A DNA stretch of 64,000 nt, from positions 1 through 64,000 of the forward strand of contig NZ_JAUYZI010000020.1 in assembly GCF_030700245.1 (NCBI RefSeq), written 5' to 3'. Shown here one piece after another: positions 1-8,127 of this stretch. How positions within the stretch are numbered: position 1 is the stretch's first letter; each line of letters begins with the position of its first letter. Position numbers and translations under genes: made by a program. This DNA comes from Methylobacterium amylolyticum. GTDB lineage: Bacteria > Pseudomonadota > Alphaproteobacteria > Rhizobiales > Beijerinckiaceae. The notes below the pieces were generated by a model. It was not told the origin of the DNA. It searched no databases and worked only from the letters and a program-made list of their open reading frames with translations.

Positions 1-720
1 CACGGCTCAAAGGTCGTCGGTGACGACGCGGCTTTGGTGCTGTTCTCCGGCGGGCAGGACTCGGCCACCTGCCTCGCCTGGGCGCTGGACCGCTTCCGGC
101 ACGTCGAGACGCTGGGCTTCGACTACGGCCAGCGCCACCGGATCGAACTCGACTGCCGTGGCCGCCTGCGCGACGGGCTCGCGCGCCTCGATCCCGCCTG
201 GGCGGGCCGGCTCGGCGAGGACCACACGCTCGCCCTCGACGCGCTGGGGCAGGTCTCCGAGACGGCGCTGACCCGGGAGGCAGCGATCGGCTACGAGGCG
301 TCCGGCCTGCCCAACACCTTCGTGCCCGGCCGCAACCTCGTGTTCCTGACGTTTGCCGCGGCGCTCGCGTACCGCAGGGGCCTGCGCCACGTGGTCGGCG
401 GCATGTGCGAGACCGACTATTCCGGCTACCCCGATTGCCGCGACGACACGATCAAGGCGCTCCAGGTGGCGCTGAACCTCGGCATGGAGCGCCGCTTCGT
501 GCTGCACACGCCGCTGATGTGGCTCGACAAGGGGCAGACGTGGCGGCTCGCCGAGACCCTGGGCGGCCGGGCGCTCGTCGACCTGATCGTGGAGGCGAGC
601 CACACCTGCTACCTCGGCGAGCGGGGCACGCGCCACCCCTGGGGCTACGGCTGCGGGACCTGCCCGGCCTGCCGCCTGCGCGGCGACGGGTTTTCGCGCT
701 TCACGGCCGGGGCGGCCTGA
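1..720 (+). CDS. queC: 7-cyano-7-deazaguanine synthase QueC (5' end outside window)
   Basis: QueC makes preQ0 from 7-carboxy-7-deazaguanine, ammonia and ATP in queuosine biosynthesis in the cytoplasm. The ATP-pyrophosphatase loop SGGQDS lies just after the first in-frame start-like codon (TTG at 34), and four cysteines near the C terminus, one in HTCYLGE and three in GCGTCPAC, are the family's zinc site. The frame is open back to base 1 with no better start (it reads [18 protein letters not shown]), so the true start is probably upstream of the window. The length from TTG, 228 residues, is close to that of the family. It runs toward the convergent TetR gene, with 6 bp between the stops. Identification is firm; the start is not. 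Confidence 0.93.
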   Translation, partial: HGSKVVGDDAALVLFSGGQDSATCLAWALDRFRHVETLGFDYGQRHRIELDCRGRLRDGLARLDPAWAGRLGEDHTLALDALGQVSETALTREAAIGYEASGLPNTFVPGRNLVFLTFAAALAYRRGLRHVVGGMCETDYSGYPDCRDDTIKALQVALNLGMERRFVLHTPLMWLDKGQTWRLAETLGGRALVDLIVEASHTCYLGERGTRHPWGYGCGTCPACRLRGDGFSRFTAGAA

Positions 721-726
721 GCCGCG

Positions 727-1299
727 TCATCGATCGGCTGGCCTGAGCCCGTCGACCAGCAGCGCGAGCGTGCCGCGGAACGCCTCGGGGCTCGCGAACA
801 GCCGCTCCATCAGCAGCGCCCCTTCGAGCGTCGCCACCACGTGGCGGGCGAGCAGCGCCGGGTCCGGCCCGAGGCGCACGCTGCCGTCCGCCTGCCCCTC
901 GCCGAGCACCGCGGCGAGCCACGCGAGGTGGTCGGCGAAGAAGCGGGCGACGTCGCCGCGCAGGCGCTCGGGCAGGGCCTCGCCCTCGATCGCCAGCGCC
1001 GCGCACAGGCAGCCGAGCCCCTGCTCGACGCCCCCGAGATAGAGCCGCCCGTAGGCCTCGATCCGTCCCGGCCCGTCGGGGATGCCGGCGCGGATCTCGG
1101 AGAGGGCCGCCGCGTAGCGCGTCGCGTAGGCCTCCACCAGGGCGGCGCCGAGATCGGCCTTGGTCGGGAAGTGGTGGTGGATGCTGGCCTTGCGGATGCC
1201 CACCGCTGCCGCGAGGTCGGCGTAGCTGAAGCCGGCATAGCCGCGGCCCCGCACCAGGGTCTCGGCCTGAAGCAGCAACTCGGCGCGGGTGTCCCTCAT
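727..1299 (-). CDS. TetR-family transcriptional regulator
   Basis: A 190-residue TetR-type repressor. The N-terminal helix-turn-helix is clear (YAGFSYADLAAAVGIRKASI followed by HHHFPTKADL, the usual recognition helix ending), then an alpha-helical ligand domain that gives no ligand clue. The ATG at 1299 was chosen because the domain begins about ten residues later; the longer open frame to 1518 crosses the divergent promoter. It is divergent from the quinoprotein relay operon with a 127-bp intergenic region, so it most likely regulates itself and that operon. Family call firm; target is inferred from position. Confidence 0.88.
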   Translation of the reverse strand: MRDTRAELLLQAETLVRGRGYAGFSYADLAAAVGIRKASIHHHFPTKADLGAALVEAYATRYAAALSEIRAGIPDGPGRIEAYGRLYLGGVEQGLGCLCAALAIEGEALPERLRGDVARFFADHLAWLAAVLGEGQADGSVRLGPDPALLARHVVATLEGALLMERLFASPEAFRGTLALLVDGLRPADR

Positions 1300-1368
1300 G
1301 GCTCCTCGTGCTCGCGCGAACGTGCGGCCCGTCGGGCGCATCGTGGCCCTCTGCGCACGGTGTGCCAC

Positions 1369-1400
1369 TTGACGCCGCAAAAATCTACCTACTAAATGGT
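1369..1400 (+). promoter_or_regulatory. Candidate promoter with overlapping ACC/GGT operator for the relay operon
   Basis: TTGACG at 1369-1374 is followed after 17 bp by CTAAAT at 1392-1397, a fair sigma-70-like pair in an otherwise GC-rich spacer, about 30 bp ahead of the ATG at 1427. ACC at 1387-1389 and GGT at 1398-1400 form a weak dyad over the -10, the kind of site a TetR protein can use. Inferred from sequence only. Confidence 0.4.
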
Positions 1401-1426
1401 TGGCAACGAGAGAGGGAGGTTTCGGC

Positions 1427-2398
1427 ATGACGGCCCGCGCCGTCCGTCCGGGCACATCCACCGGCCTGTCGCGACGCCACGCCCTGTTCGGAGGCCTGTG
1501 CCTGTGCTGCCTCGGCACGGCGAGCCTGTCGGCCGGCGCCTACGCCGAGGCGTTCACCCTGGACGAGGTCGGCCCCGGCGTGTTCGTCCGCAAGGGCCTG
1601 ATCGCCGACGCCACCCCCGAGAACGCCGACGCCATCGCCAACATCGGTTTCATCGTCGGCCGCTCCGGCGTGCTGGTGACCGAGTCCGGCGGCAGCCTCG
1701 CGGACGGGCGCTGGCTGCGGGCCGAGATCGCCAAGCGCACGGACAAGCCGGTCACCCACGTGGTGCTGAGCCACGTCCATCCCGACCACGTCTTCGGCGC
1801 CGGCGCCTTCGCGGGCGACGAGCCGGTCTTCATCGGCCACGCCAAGCTGAAGAAGGCGCTCGACGCCCGCGGCGCCTTCTACCGGCAGCGCCTGATCGAT
1901 CTGCTGGGCGAGGCGGCCACCGGGCCGGTGGTCTACCCGACGCTGGCGGTCGCCGACACGGCGCAGGTCGATCTCGGCGACCGCACGCTCACCTTCACCG
2001 CCCACGGGCCGGCGCACACGACCTGCGACCTGTCGATGATCGACTCGGGCAGCGGCCTGCTGTTTCCCGCCGACCTCCTGTTCGTGGACCGCATCCCCTC
2101 CCTCGACGGCAGCCTCAAGGGCTGGCTCACGGAGGTGGAGCGGCTGAAGGGCATGGGCCCGAGCCGGGCGGTGCCGGGCCACGGCCCGACCGCGGTCGAC
2201 CTCGCCCCCGCGCTCGCCGCCCTCACCGGCTACCTGACCGCGCTGCGCGACGGCACCCGCGCGGCCATCACCCGGGACGTGCCGATCGACAAGGCGGTGG
2301 CGAGCGTCGCCGCGGACCAGCGCTCCAAGTGGGCACTGTTCGACACCTACAACGGCCGCAACGTCACCGTGGCCTACCAGGAACTGGAATGGGACTGA
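1427..2398 (+). CDS. Quinoprotein relay system zinc metallohydrolase (MBL fold)
   Basis: A 323-residue periplasmic metallo-beta-lactamase-fold protein of the SoxH-related type found with PQQ-dependent alcohol dehydrogenases. A twin-arginine signal (LSRRHALFGG then a hydrophobic stretch) implies Tat export folded with metal. Zinc ligands are visible: SHVHPDH (HxHxDH), the His of GPAHTTCD, the Asp of FPADLLF and the His of VPGHGP. Its substrate is not known. The ATG at 1427 has a strong AGGGAGG site; the upstream TTG/ATG codons lack one. It is the first gene of a three-gene operon with the SoxYZ-like carrier and the CxxxCW protein, and a 114-bp palindromic repeat lies between this gene and the next. 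Confidence 0.85.
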   Translation: MTARAVRPGTSTGLSRRHALFGGLCLCCLGTASLSAGAYAEAFTLDEVGPGVFVRKGLIADATPENADAIANIGFIVGRSGVLVTESGGSLADGRWLRAEIAKRTDKPVTHVVLSHVHPDHVFGAGAFAGDEPVFIGHAKLKKALDARGAFYRQRLIDLLGEAATGPVVYPTLAVADTAQVDLGDRTLTFTAHGPAHTTCDLSMIDSGSGLLFPADLLFVDRIPSLDGSLKGWLTEVERLKGMGPSRAVPGHGPTAVDLAPALAALTGYLTALRDGTRAAITRDVPIDKAVASVAADQRSKWALFDTYNGRNVTVAYQELEWD

Positions 2399-2428
2399 GA
2401 ACCGTTCACCGCCCATATCCCATCCTCG

Positions 2429-2542
2429 ACCTCATCCTGAGGTGCCGCGTCAGCGGCCTCGAAGGAGGGCTCCAGGGATCGCGCGGCCGGCTGGAGGGCT
2501 CCTTCGAGGCCTCCGCTGCGCTTCGGCACCTCAGGATGAGGT
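2429..2542. repeat. 114-bp palindromic repeat, family A copy 1
   Basis: The ends are a perfect 19-bp inverted repeat: ACCTCATCCTGAGGTGCCG at 2429-2447 and its complement at 2524-2542. The inside is also imperfectly self-complementary. A second copy of exactly the same length lies at 40024-40137. This copy separates the first two cistrons of the quinoprotein relay operon, where a transcript would fold into a long hairpin. Confidence 0.9.
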
Positions 2543-2591
2543 GAAGACTTGGAAGAACGATCGGACAGGTTCTGAAATCGGGAGACACGTC

Positions 2592-3410
2592 ATGAGATCC
2601 GCCCTGCTCGCCCTCGGCCTGACCCTGTCGGCCGCCACCCTCGCCGGGCCCTTGAGCCCCGCCCACGCCGCCGGCGCCTCCGACACCGATCAGGAGCGGA
2701 CCGCGCGGTGGCAGGAGATCGCCAAGTCGATCTTCGGCGATCGCCAGATCGAGAAGACCGACACCCTGGTGAAGATCGACGCCCCCGCCCGCGCGCTGGA
2801 CGCGGCGCTGGTGCCGATCACCCTGACCATGCCGGAGCCGGGCAGGATCAAGGCGGTCTCGCTCGTGATCGACGACAACCCCGCCCCCTACGCCGCCAAG
2901 TTCGAGTTCGGCCCGGCCGCCGACCCGTCCGAGCTGAAGCTGCGGGTGCGGGTGAACAACTACACCGACATGCACGCGGTGGTGGAGACCGCCGACGGCA
3001 AGCTCTACGAGGCCAAGCAGTTCGTGAAGGCGTCCGGCGGCTGCTCGGCCCCGATGGGCATGAGCGACGAGGAGGCGATGCGGGGCATGGGCGACATGCG
3101 GATGAAGTTCGCCGAAGCCCAGCCCGGCAAGCCGGTGGAGGCGACGCTGATGATCCGCCACCCGAACTTCTCCGGCATGCAGATGAACCAAGTGACCCGC
3201 GACTACACGCCGGCGCGCTACATCGACAAGCTGACGGTCTCGGAGGGTGATCGAAAGATCTTCACCATGACCGGCGACATCTCGATCTCCTCGAACCCGG
3301 TGATCAACTTCGGCTTCAAGCCGGACGGCAAGCCGCTCCAGGTCGCTGCCAGCGACAACCAGGGCGGCCGCTGGACGCACAGCTTCACGCCGCCGAGCCC
3401 GACGAACTGA
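2592..3410 (+). CDS. Quinoprotein dehydrogenase-associated SoxYZ-like carrier
   Basis: A 272-residue secreted fusion of SoxY-like and SoxZ-like immunoglobulin-fold domains. A signal peptide with an AHA-type cleavage site ends near residue 27, the SoxY-like part spans about 55-150, a conserved-type GGC is at 149-151 (the cysteine that would carry a substrate), and the SoxZ-like part spans about 165-270. In sulfur oxidation SoxY carries sulfur on a C-terminal GGCGG cysteine; here the motif is internal (SGGCSAP). Known relatives sit with PQQ dehydrogenases and are thought to act as periplasmic carriers. The next gene starts 2 bp after its stop. Confidence 0.85.
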   Translation: MRSALLALGLTLSAATLAGPLSPAHAAGASDTDQERTARWQEIAKSIFGDRQIEKTDTLVKIDAPARALDAALVPITLTMPEPGRIKAVSLVIDDNPAPYAAKFEFGPAADPSELKLRVRVNNYTDMHAVVETADGKLYEAKQFVKASGGCSAPMGMSDEEAMRGMGDMRMKFAEAQPGKPVEATLMIRHPNFSGMQMNQVTRDYTPARYIDKLTVSEGDRKIFTMTGDISISSNPVINFGFKPDGKPLQVAASDNQGGRWTHSFTPPSPTN

Positions 3411-3412
3411 GC

Positions 3413-4006
3413 ATGCGGCCGCTTCCCACCCTCGGGCGCGCGGCGGCGCTCGCCGCGGCCGCCCTCTGCCTCGCCGCGGCCGAGCCCGCCGATTCCCCCG
3501 TGAACGTGCCGGAGCCGGCCGGGCTCTATGCCGGCCCGCAGCGGGGCTACACGCCGCCGACCCTCAAGGGCGCGCAGGTGGTGGACGCGGCTGCCGTCGC
3601 CGCGCTGATCGACGGGCCGGACAAGCCCGTGCTGATCGACGTGGCGATGCGCGACCGCAAGCCCGCGGGCTTCCCCGAGGGCCGCCCGTGGCTCCCCGTG
3701 CACCCCTCGATCCCCGGCGCGGTCTGGCTGCCGAACGCGGGCGCGGTGCCCCTCGCGCCGGAGCGCGAGGCCCTGTTCTACGCCCGCGTCGCCGAGCTCA
3801 CCGGCGGCGACACGGCGCGGCCGGTGGTGGTGTTCTGCCACGTCGAGTGCTGGGGGAGCTGGAACGTGGGCAAGCGCCTCGTCGAGAAGGGCTACACGGG
3901 AATCCGCTGGCTGCCGGGCGGCGTCGAGGCATGGCAGGAGACGCACGACACCGCCAACCTGCGCGAGGATCCCGCCTGGGCGGCGACCGGGCAGGGGGAG
4001 CGGTAG
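3413..4006 (+). CDS. PQQ-dependent catabolism-associated CxxxCW rhodanese-like protein
   Basis: A 197-residue exported rhodanese-like protein: signal peptide over the first ~23 residues, then VLIDV near 73 and the hallmark FCHVECWGSWN near 141-151, with two cysteines (about 142 and 146) followed by Trp. Members of this family occur with quinoprotein alcohol dehydrogenases. The C-terminal LPGGVEAWQ matches the end of a rhodanese fold. It starts 2 bp after the SoxYZ-like gene, so the two are surely co-transcribed. The reaction is not established; thiol or sulfur relay chemistry is an inference from the fold. Confidence 0.83.
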   Translation: MRPLPTLGRAAALAAAALCLAAAEPADSPVNVPEPAGLYAGPQRGYTPPTLKGAQVVDAAAVAALIDGPDKPVLIDVAMRDRKPAGFPEGRPWLPVHPSIPGAVWLPNAGAVPLAPEREALFYARVAELTGGDTARPVVVFCHVECWGSWNVGKRLVEKGYTGIRWLPGGVEAWQETHDTANLREDPAWAATGQGER

Positions 4007-4084
4007 GTCCCGCCGCCGCGAGGTGGCGGGCGGGGCACGCGATCCTGTCCCTGTCGGTCCGAAGCCGGCCGGTCCGCTCGGGGC

Positions 4085-4136
4085 TTGGCGGGTTTGCTTG
4101 GCAGGTTCGCTTGGCCAGTTCGCTCGGCCGGTTCAC
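4085..4136. repeat. Four tandem copies of a 13-bp unit
   Basis: Four consecutive 13-bp units of the form TTGGCnGGTTCGC, at 4085-4097, 4098-4110, 4111-4123 and 4124-4136, each differing by one to three bases. They lie in the 249-bp gap between two convergent operons; nothing else is recognised there. Confidence 0.75.
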
Positions 4137-4255
4137 AGGCGATCATCGGTTCGAGTTCCGCGTGCGGCGGTCAGGCATGCCGAGATGCGGCTCACCGTCC
4201 ACCACGGAAGAGCCGCGGCCCTTCCCCGTCCGTTCTGAGCCGCCGGGCCGGTCTC

Positions 4256-4681
4256 TCAGCCCGCCGTCACCGGGACGAGGCCGTGGCGCAGCATCAGCGC
4301 ACGCATCGCTCCCGGGTCGGCGTGCCCGGAATTCACCAGATCAGCGGTCTCCTGGAAATACTCGGGTCCGAGAACGCCGGGCGTGAGGATGCTCAGGAAG
4401 GTCGCCGCATCGGCGGTGCGGTTGGCGAAGCCGTGCACGACCCCGCGCGGGATGAAGATGGAAGCGCCGACGCCGACATCGACGTCCCGCCGGTCGACCG
4501 TCCACGTCGTGGTCCCGGAGAGCCCGTAGACGGTCTCGTCCCAGCCCTCGTGGTAGTGGGGGATGGGCATGCCGGCCCCCGGCTGCGCGGTGGTCGTGAA
4601 CACGTCGAGACTGTCGTTCGTCCCGTGCCGGTCCTGCAGGAAGCGCAGTTCCAGGCCGGCAAAGCGGATGGCCGTCGGCAT
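4256..4681 (-). CDS. Cupin-domain protein
   Basis: A 141-residue single-domain cupin. The metal-binding motifs are visible: HYHEGWDETVYGLSG (cupin motif 1 with two His and a Glu) and GVVHGFAN (motif 2 His). Such small cupins act as dioxygenases, isomerases or sensors, and the sequence does not decide which. A strong AGGAGG site precedes the ATG at 4681. It starts 38 bp after the FAD monooxygenase stop, so both probably act on the same aromatic or phenolic compound; that link is inferred from position. Confidence 0.8.
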   Translation of the reverse strand: MPTAIRFAGLELRFLQDRHGTNDSLDVFTTTAQPGAGMPIPHYHEGWDETVYGLSGTTTWTVDRRDVDVGVGASIFIPRGVVHGFANRTADAATFLSILTPGVLGPEYFQETADLVNSGHADPGAMRALMLRHGLVPVTAG

Positions 4682-4719
4682 GATCGCCTCCTGACAGGGG
4701 CCTGGACCGGACGCGGACA

Positions 4720-6204
4720 TCAGGCGTGGCCGGACGCCGCCGCGATCCGGGAGAGATAGGTGGAGACCGCTCCCGGCTCCGTGGCCGCGCAGGCGAGATA
4801 GCCGTCCGGGCGCACCAGCGCGATCGTGCCCCCGTGAAGGGCCGGACGGATCTCGGGATCGACCAGATCGCCGAACGCCTTCTGGAGCGCGGCGACCGCC
4901 GCGGACGGCTCCGCGCACAGGGCGAAGCGCGGTGCCGATCCCGAACCGACCGGGGTCTGCCCGGCAACCGGCGCGACGCGCTCGCCGGGCCGCACCACCC
5001 CGTGCACGCCCGGGCCGTTCAGCGGACTGTCGGCGTAGTGGATCGCGACCTCCGACATGGTGTCGGCCACGCCGTGGGCGACCCGCGGGAGACCGAGCAG
5101 CAGGCGCCCGACCGCGTTGCGCACACCTTGCGCCACAGGGTTCTTCAGGGTGGCCACGCTGGTCAGCCGCTCGGCCGCCTTCAGCACCTCGTCGCCGACC
5201 CCGCTGCGCTCCGGGCTGTAGCTGTCGAGCAGCGTCTCGGCGGCCCGGCCGTGCACCACCAGCGCCAGCTTCCAGGCGAGGTTGACGGCGTCCTGCATGC
5301 CCGTGTTCATGCCCTGGCCGCCCGCCGGGCTGTGGATGTGCGCCGCGTCGCCGGCGAGGAACGCCCGCCCCCGGCGATAGGAGGCGACCTTGCGCCCGTT
5401 GATCCTGAAGCCCGACAGCCAGACCGGATCGAACAGGCGCGTGCCCGCGGGACCGCGCCGGTCGACCAGCGCCTGCACCTGTTCCAGGGTCGGCACCGGC
5501 GCGGCCTGACCTTCGGTGTAGGGCAGGTCGCCGATGATCCGGTAGCGGCCGGGCCGGATCGGGAAGATCAGCAGCACGCCGTCCCGGTGCCAGTGGATCG
5601 ACGCGTCCCCGTCGGGGCGCGGGTAGCCCGTCATGTGCACGTCGGCGAGGAACCAGTCGCTGAGCAGGGTCTCGCCCGCGAACGGCATGTCGAGGGCGTG
5701 GCGCACGGCGCTGTGGGCGCCGTCGCAACCCACGAGCCAGTCCGCCCGGACCGCTTCCGTGCTGCCGTCCGCGCGCCGCAGCACCGCGCCGATGCCGTCG
5801 GCACCCATCACGAACGCGGTCGCCTCGGTGCTGCGCGCGACCGCGACGCCCTGCTCGGCCAAGCGCTCCTCCAGCAGGCGCTCGGTCTCGGATTGGGGGA
5901 TGGCCAGGGCGTAGGCGTGGACGCTGGGGATGCCGTCCATCGCGACGCGGCCGACGACGTCGCCGCCCGCCACGAAGGTCACGCCCTTCACCTTGAACCC
6001 CGCCTCGACGAACGGGGCCGCCCCGCGGGCGCTGCCGCGATCGAGGAGTTCGAGGGTGCGGCTCCACAGCACCATCGCCTTGGACTTGTCGGTGCGGTGC
6101 ATCGCCGTGTCGACGATGCGCACCGGGACGCCGTAGCGCGTGAGTTCCGAGGCGAGCGTCATGCCGACCGGACCGGCGCCGACGATGAGAACGGACTGTG
6201 TCAC
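4720..6204 (-). CDS. FAD-dependent aromatic-type monooxygenase
   Basis: A 494-residue class A flavoprotein monooxygenase of the PheA/TetX/PHBH type, hydroxylating an aromatic or polyketide-like substrate with NAD(P)H and oxygen. The three FAD/NADPH signatures are present: VGAGPVGMTLA at the N terminus, WLVGCDGAHSAVR near 165, and FLAGDAAHIHSPAGGQGMNT near 290. The C-terminal thioredoxin-like region is short and degenerate. The GTG at 6204 was chosen because GGAGA lies 6-8 bp upstream; the only longer start is a TTG without such a site. A TetR gene on the same strand lies upstream, separated by a 106-bp palindromic repeat. The substrate cannot be told from sequence. Confidence 0.85.
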   Translation of the reverse strand: MTQSVLIVGAGPVGMTLASELTRYGVPVRIVDTAMHRTDKSKAMVLWSRTLELLDRGSARGAAPFVEAGFKVKGVTFVAGGDVVGRVAMDGIPSVHAYALAIPQSETERLLEERLAEQGVAVARSTEATAFVMGADGIGAVLRRADGSTEAVRADWLVGCDGAHSAVRHALDMPFAGETLLSDWFLADVHMTGYPRPDGDASIHWHRDGVLLIFPIRPGRYRIIGDLPYTEGQAAPVPTLEQVQALVDRRGPAGTRLFDPVWLSGFRINGRKVASYRRGRAFLAGDAAHIHSPAGGQGMNTGMQDAVNLAWKLALVVHGRAAETLLDSYSPERSGVGDEVLKAAERLTSVATLKNPVAQGVRNAVGRLLLGLPRVAHGVADTMSEVAIHYADSPLNGPGVHGVVRPGERVAPVAGQTPVGSGSAPRFALCAEPSAAVAALQKAFGDLVDPEIRPALHGGTIALVRPDGYLACAATEPGAVSTYLSRIAAASGHA

Positions 6205-6259
6205 GGGTCGTCTCCGGGTCGGGTGGACATGCAAAGGGATGTGGGTGCCCTGACGTCGG

Positions 6260-6365
6260 CTAGAGCGCTCTCCGCCGAAGTGGATGCCGGTTCGGCGAAA
6301 GAGAGCGCGTCAAAACAAGGACTTAGAGTCGAGCACGATTGCAACGCGATCGGGAACGGCTCTAG
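6260..6365. repeat. 106-bp palindromic repeat, family B copy 1
   Basis: It is bounded by CTAGAGC at 6260 and GCTCTAG at 6359-6365, with an inner CCGCCGAAGTGGATGCCGG-type arm followed by TTCGGCG. A second copy of identical length lies at 13400-13505. Elements with this core are common between genes in Hyphomicrobiales. This copy supplies the stop codon of the TetR gene that ends at 6362. Confidence 0.85.
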
Positions 6366-6943
6366 GCCGGTCGGTGCCCCCCCGCCAACAGGTGCAGCGC
6401 GGTGGCGAGGATGCCGGCGGCGCGCTGCTTGCCGTCCGGCCGTCCCGTCGCGAGATCGATGACCGCTAGCCCGACCGAGAGGGCGTGGAGGAAGCGGGCA
6501 GGCTCCTCCGCGGCGGGTACGCCCCCGATCCGCGCCAGGAAGGACGCCCCGCGCGCGGCGATGCCGTCGGCCAGCTCACGGACGAGTTCGCGCAGGCGGG
6601 GCTCCTCGTCGCCGGCCTGCACGAGCGCCATGAGGACGCGGGTGTTCTCGTGCCGGGTGACCGACGCGGCGATGGCTCGGGCCGCCTCTTCCGGCGTGTG
6701 GAGCGCGGCCAGCGTGGCGTCGACGGCTGCCAACGGGCGGTCGACGGCGACGCGGCCGACGGCGGCCAGGAGGTCGAGGCGGGTGGGGTGGTCGTAGGTG
6801 ATGTGGCTCTGGCGCAGGCCGGCCCGGGCGGCGACGCGGGGCCGGGTGAAACCGGCGTAGCCCTGCTCGCGCAGGGTGGTGAGGCCGGCTGCGACGAGCT
6901 GCTGCCTGCGGTCATGCGCGGGCCCCTCTTGGTTGGTCGACAT
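6362..6943 (-). CDS. TetR-family transcriptional regulator
   Basis: A 193-residue TetR-type regulator with the N-terminal helix-turn-helix [20 protein letters not shown] followed by [11 protein letters not shown]. The ligand domain is Ala/Leu rich and not assignable. The ATG at 6943 is the first start that precedes the DNA-binding domain closely. The terminal TAG lies inside the family B repeat, so the last residues (GGHRPA) may have been set by the repeat's insertion. It lies upstream of the monooxygenase and cupin genes on the same strand and is their likely regulator. Confidence 0.85.
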   Translation of the reverse strand: MSTNQEGPAHDRRQQLVAAGLTTLREQGYAGFTRPRVAARAGLRQSHITYDHPTRLDLLAAVGRVAVDRPLAAVDATLAALHTPEEAARAIAASVTRHENTRVLMALVQAGDEEPRLRELVRELADGIAARGASFLARIGGVPAAEEPARFLHALSVGLAVIDLATGRPDGKQRAAGILATALHLLAGGHRPA

Positions 6944-7299
6944 ACCAGCGCGCGCCGCGTCGATACTGTCAAGAACGACGCCCGGCCGTCCTGTGGCATC
7001 ACCCGGCCGCTGAAGCGCGACGCGCGCGTCGCGCCGGAGGATACCCCCACGAGGGGGGAGGATACGGGCGCGCGGAGCGCGCACGAACGGCCGTCGGCTC
7101 CCAGGGCTGCCGCACCGGCCTCCGGACGGCGAGGTCGAGCCGGCACCGGGCGTGGCCCCGCGCCGCCGCGCCCGACGATCGGGCACCGCCCCTGACATCC
7201 GCGTCCCGCCGCCCCGTCCCGCCGCTGTCCCCGTCCCTGGGCCGTTGGTATAACGCCTGCCCCGGCCGGAGCCGGGGCGGACGGCGTGAGGGAGCGGCG
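6944..7299 (+). promoter_or_regulatory. 356-bp intergenic region with a candidate panB promoter
   Basis: The gap separates the TetR gene and panB, which are divergent. TATAAC at 7249-7254 lies about 46 bp ahead of the panB ATG and is the best -10-like hexamer; no convincing -35 is seen. The rest is GC-rich and holds no gene or repeat that can be supported. Confidence 0.35.
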
Positions 7300-8124
7300 A
7301 TGTCCCAGGTGATCCAATCCCGCCGCCTGCGGGCGGTGGACATGGCCAAGCGCAAGGCCGAGGGGCGCAAGATCGTCGCGCTCACCGCCTACCACGCGCA
7401 CACGGCCGGCATCGTCGATGAATTCTGCGACTTCATCCTCGTCGGCGACTCGCTCGGCATGGTGATGCACGGGATGGAATCGACCATCCCCGTGACCCTG
7501 GAGATGATGATCCTCCAGGCGCAGGCGGTGATCCGCGGCACCAGCCGGGCGCTCGTCGTCGTCGACATGCCGTTCGGCTCCTACGAGGCGAGCCGCGAGC
7601 AGGCCTTCCTCAACGCCTCACGCGTGCTGAAGGAGACCGGGGCCGGGGCGATCAAGATGGAGGGCGGCGCCCACTTCGCCGAGACGGTGGCCTTCCTCGT
7701 CCAGCGCGGCGTGCCGGTGATGGGCCATATCGGGCTCACCCCGCAGGCGGTGAACGTCATGGGCGGCTTCAAGGTGCAGGGCCGGGCGCCGGACGACGAG
7801 CGCCGCCTGCTGGAGGACGCCCGCGCCATCTCCGAGGCGGGCGCCTTCGCGATCGTGCTGGAGGGCATCGTCGAGCCGGTGGCCCGGACGATCGCCACCT
7901 CGCCCCGGGTCACGGCGGCGACCATCGGCATCGGCGCCTCCGCCGTCTGCGACGGGCAGATCCTCGTCCTGGAGGACATGCTCGGCCTGTCCGAGCGGAC
8001 CCCGAAATTCGTGCGCCAGTTCGGCTCCCTGCGCGGCCACATCGAGGGTGCGGTGCGGGCCTATGCCGAGGAGGTCCGCGCCGGCCGCTTCCCGGCCGAG
8101 GACAACACCTACGGGGTGCGCTGA
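7300..8124 (+). CDS. panB: 3-methyl-2-oxobutanoate hydroxymethyltransferase
   Basis: PanB transfers a hydroxymethyl group from methylene-tetrahydrofolate to alpha-ketoisovalerate, giving ketopantoate for coenzyme A synthesis. The protein has 274 residues, a normal length. Family motifs are intact: [23 protein letters not shown] (metal-binding Asp), [29 protein letters not shown], and VLEGIVE with the catalytic Glu. A GGGAG site precedes the ATG. It stands alone, with panC not adjacent, and its end almost meets that of the convergent YafY-type gene. Confidence 0.96.
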   Translation: MSQVIQSRRLRAVDMAKRKAEGRKIVALTAYHAHTAGIVDEFCDFILVGDSLGMVMHGMESTIPVTLEMMILQAQAVIRGTSRALVVVDMPFGSYEASREQAFLNASRVLKETGAGAIKMEGGAHFAETVAFLVQRGVPVMGHIGLTPQAVNVMGGFKVQGRAPDDERRLLEDARAISEAGAFAIVLEGIVEPVARTIATSPRVTAATIGIGASAVCDGQILVLEDMLGLSERTPKFVRQFGSLRGHIEGAVRAYAEEVRAGRFPAEDNTYGVR

Positions 8125-8127
8125 GGC

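Noticed and set aside
6260..6365. Palindromic repeats as insertion sequences
   Set aside because: They are only 106-114 bp, encode no transposase and have no target-site duplication that I can see. They could be non-autonomous elements, but nothing in the window would move them.
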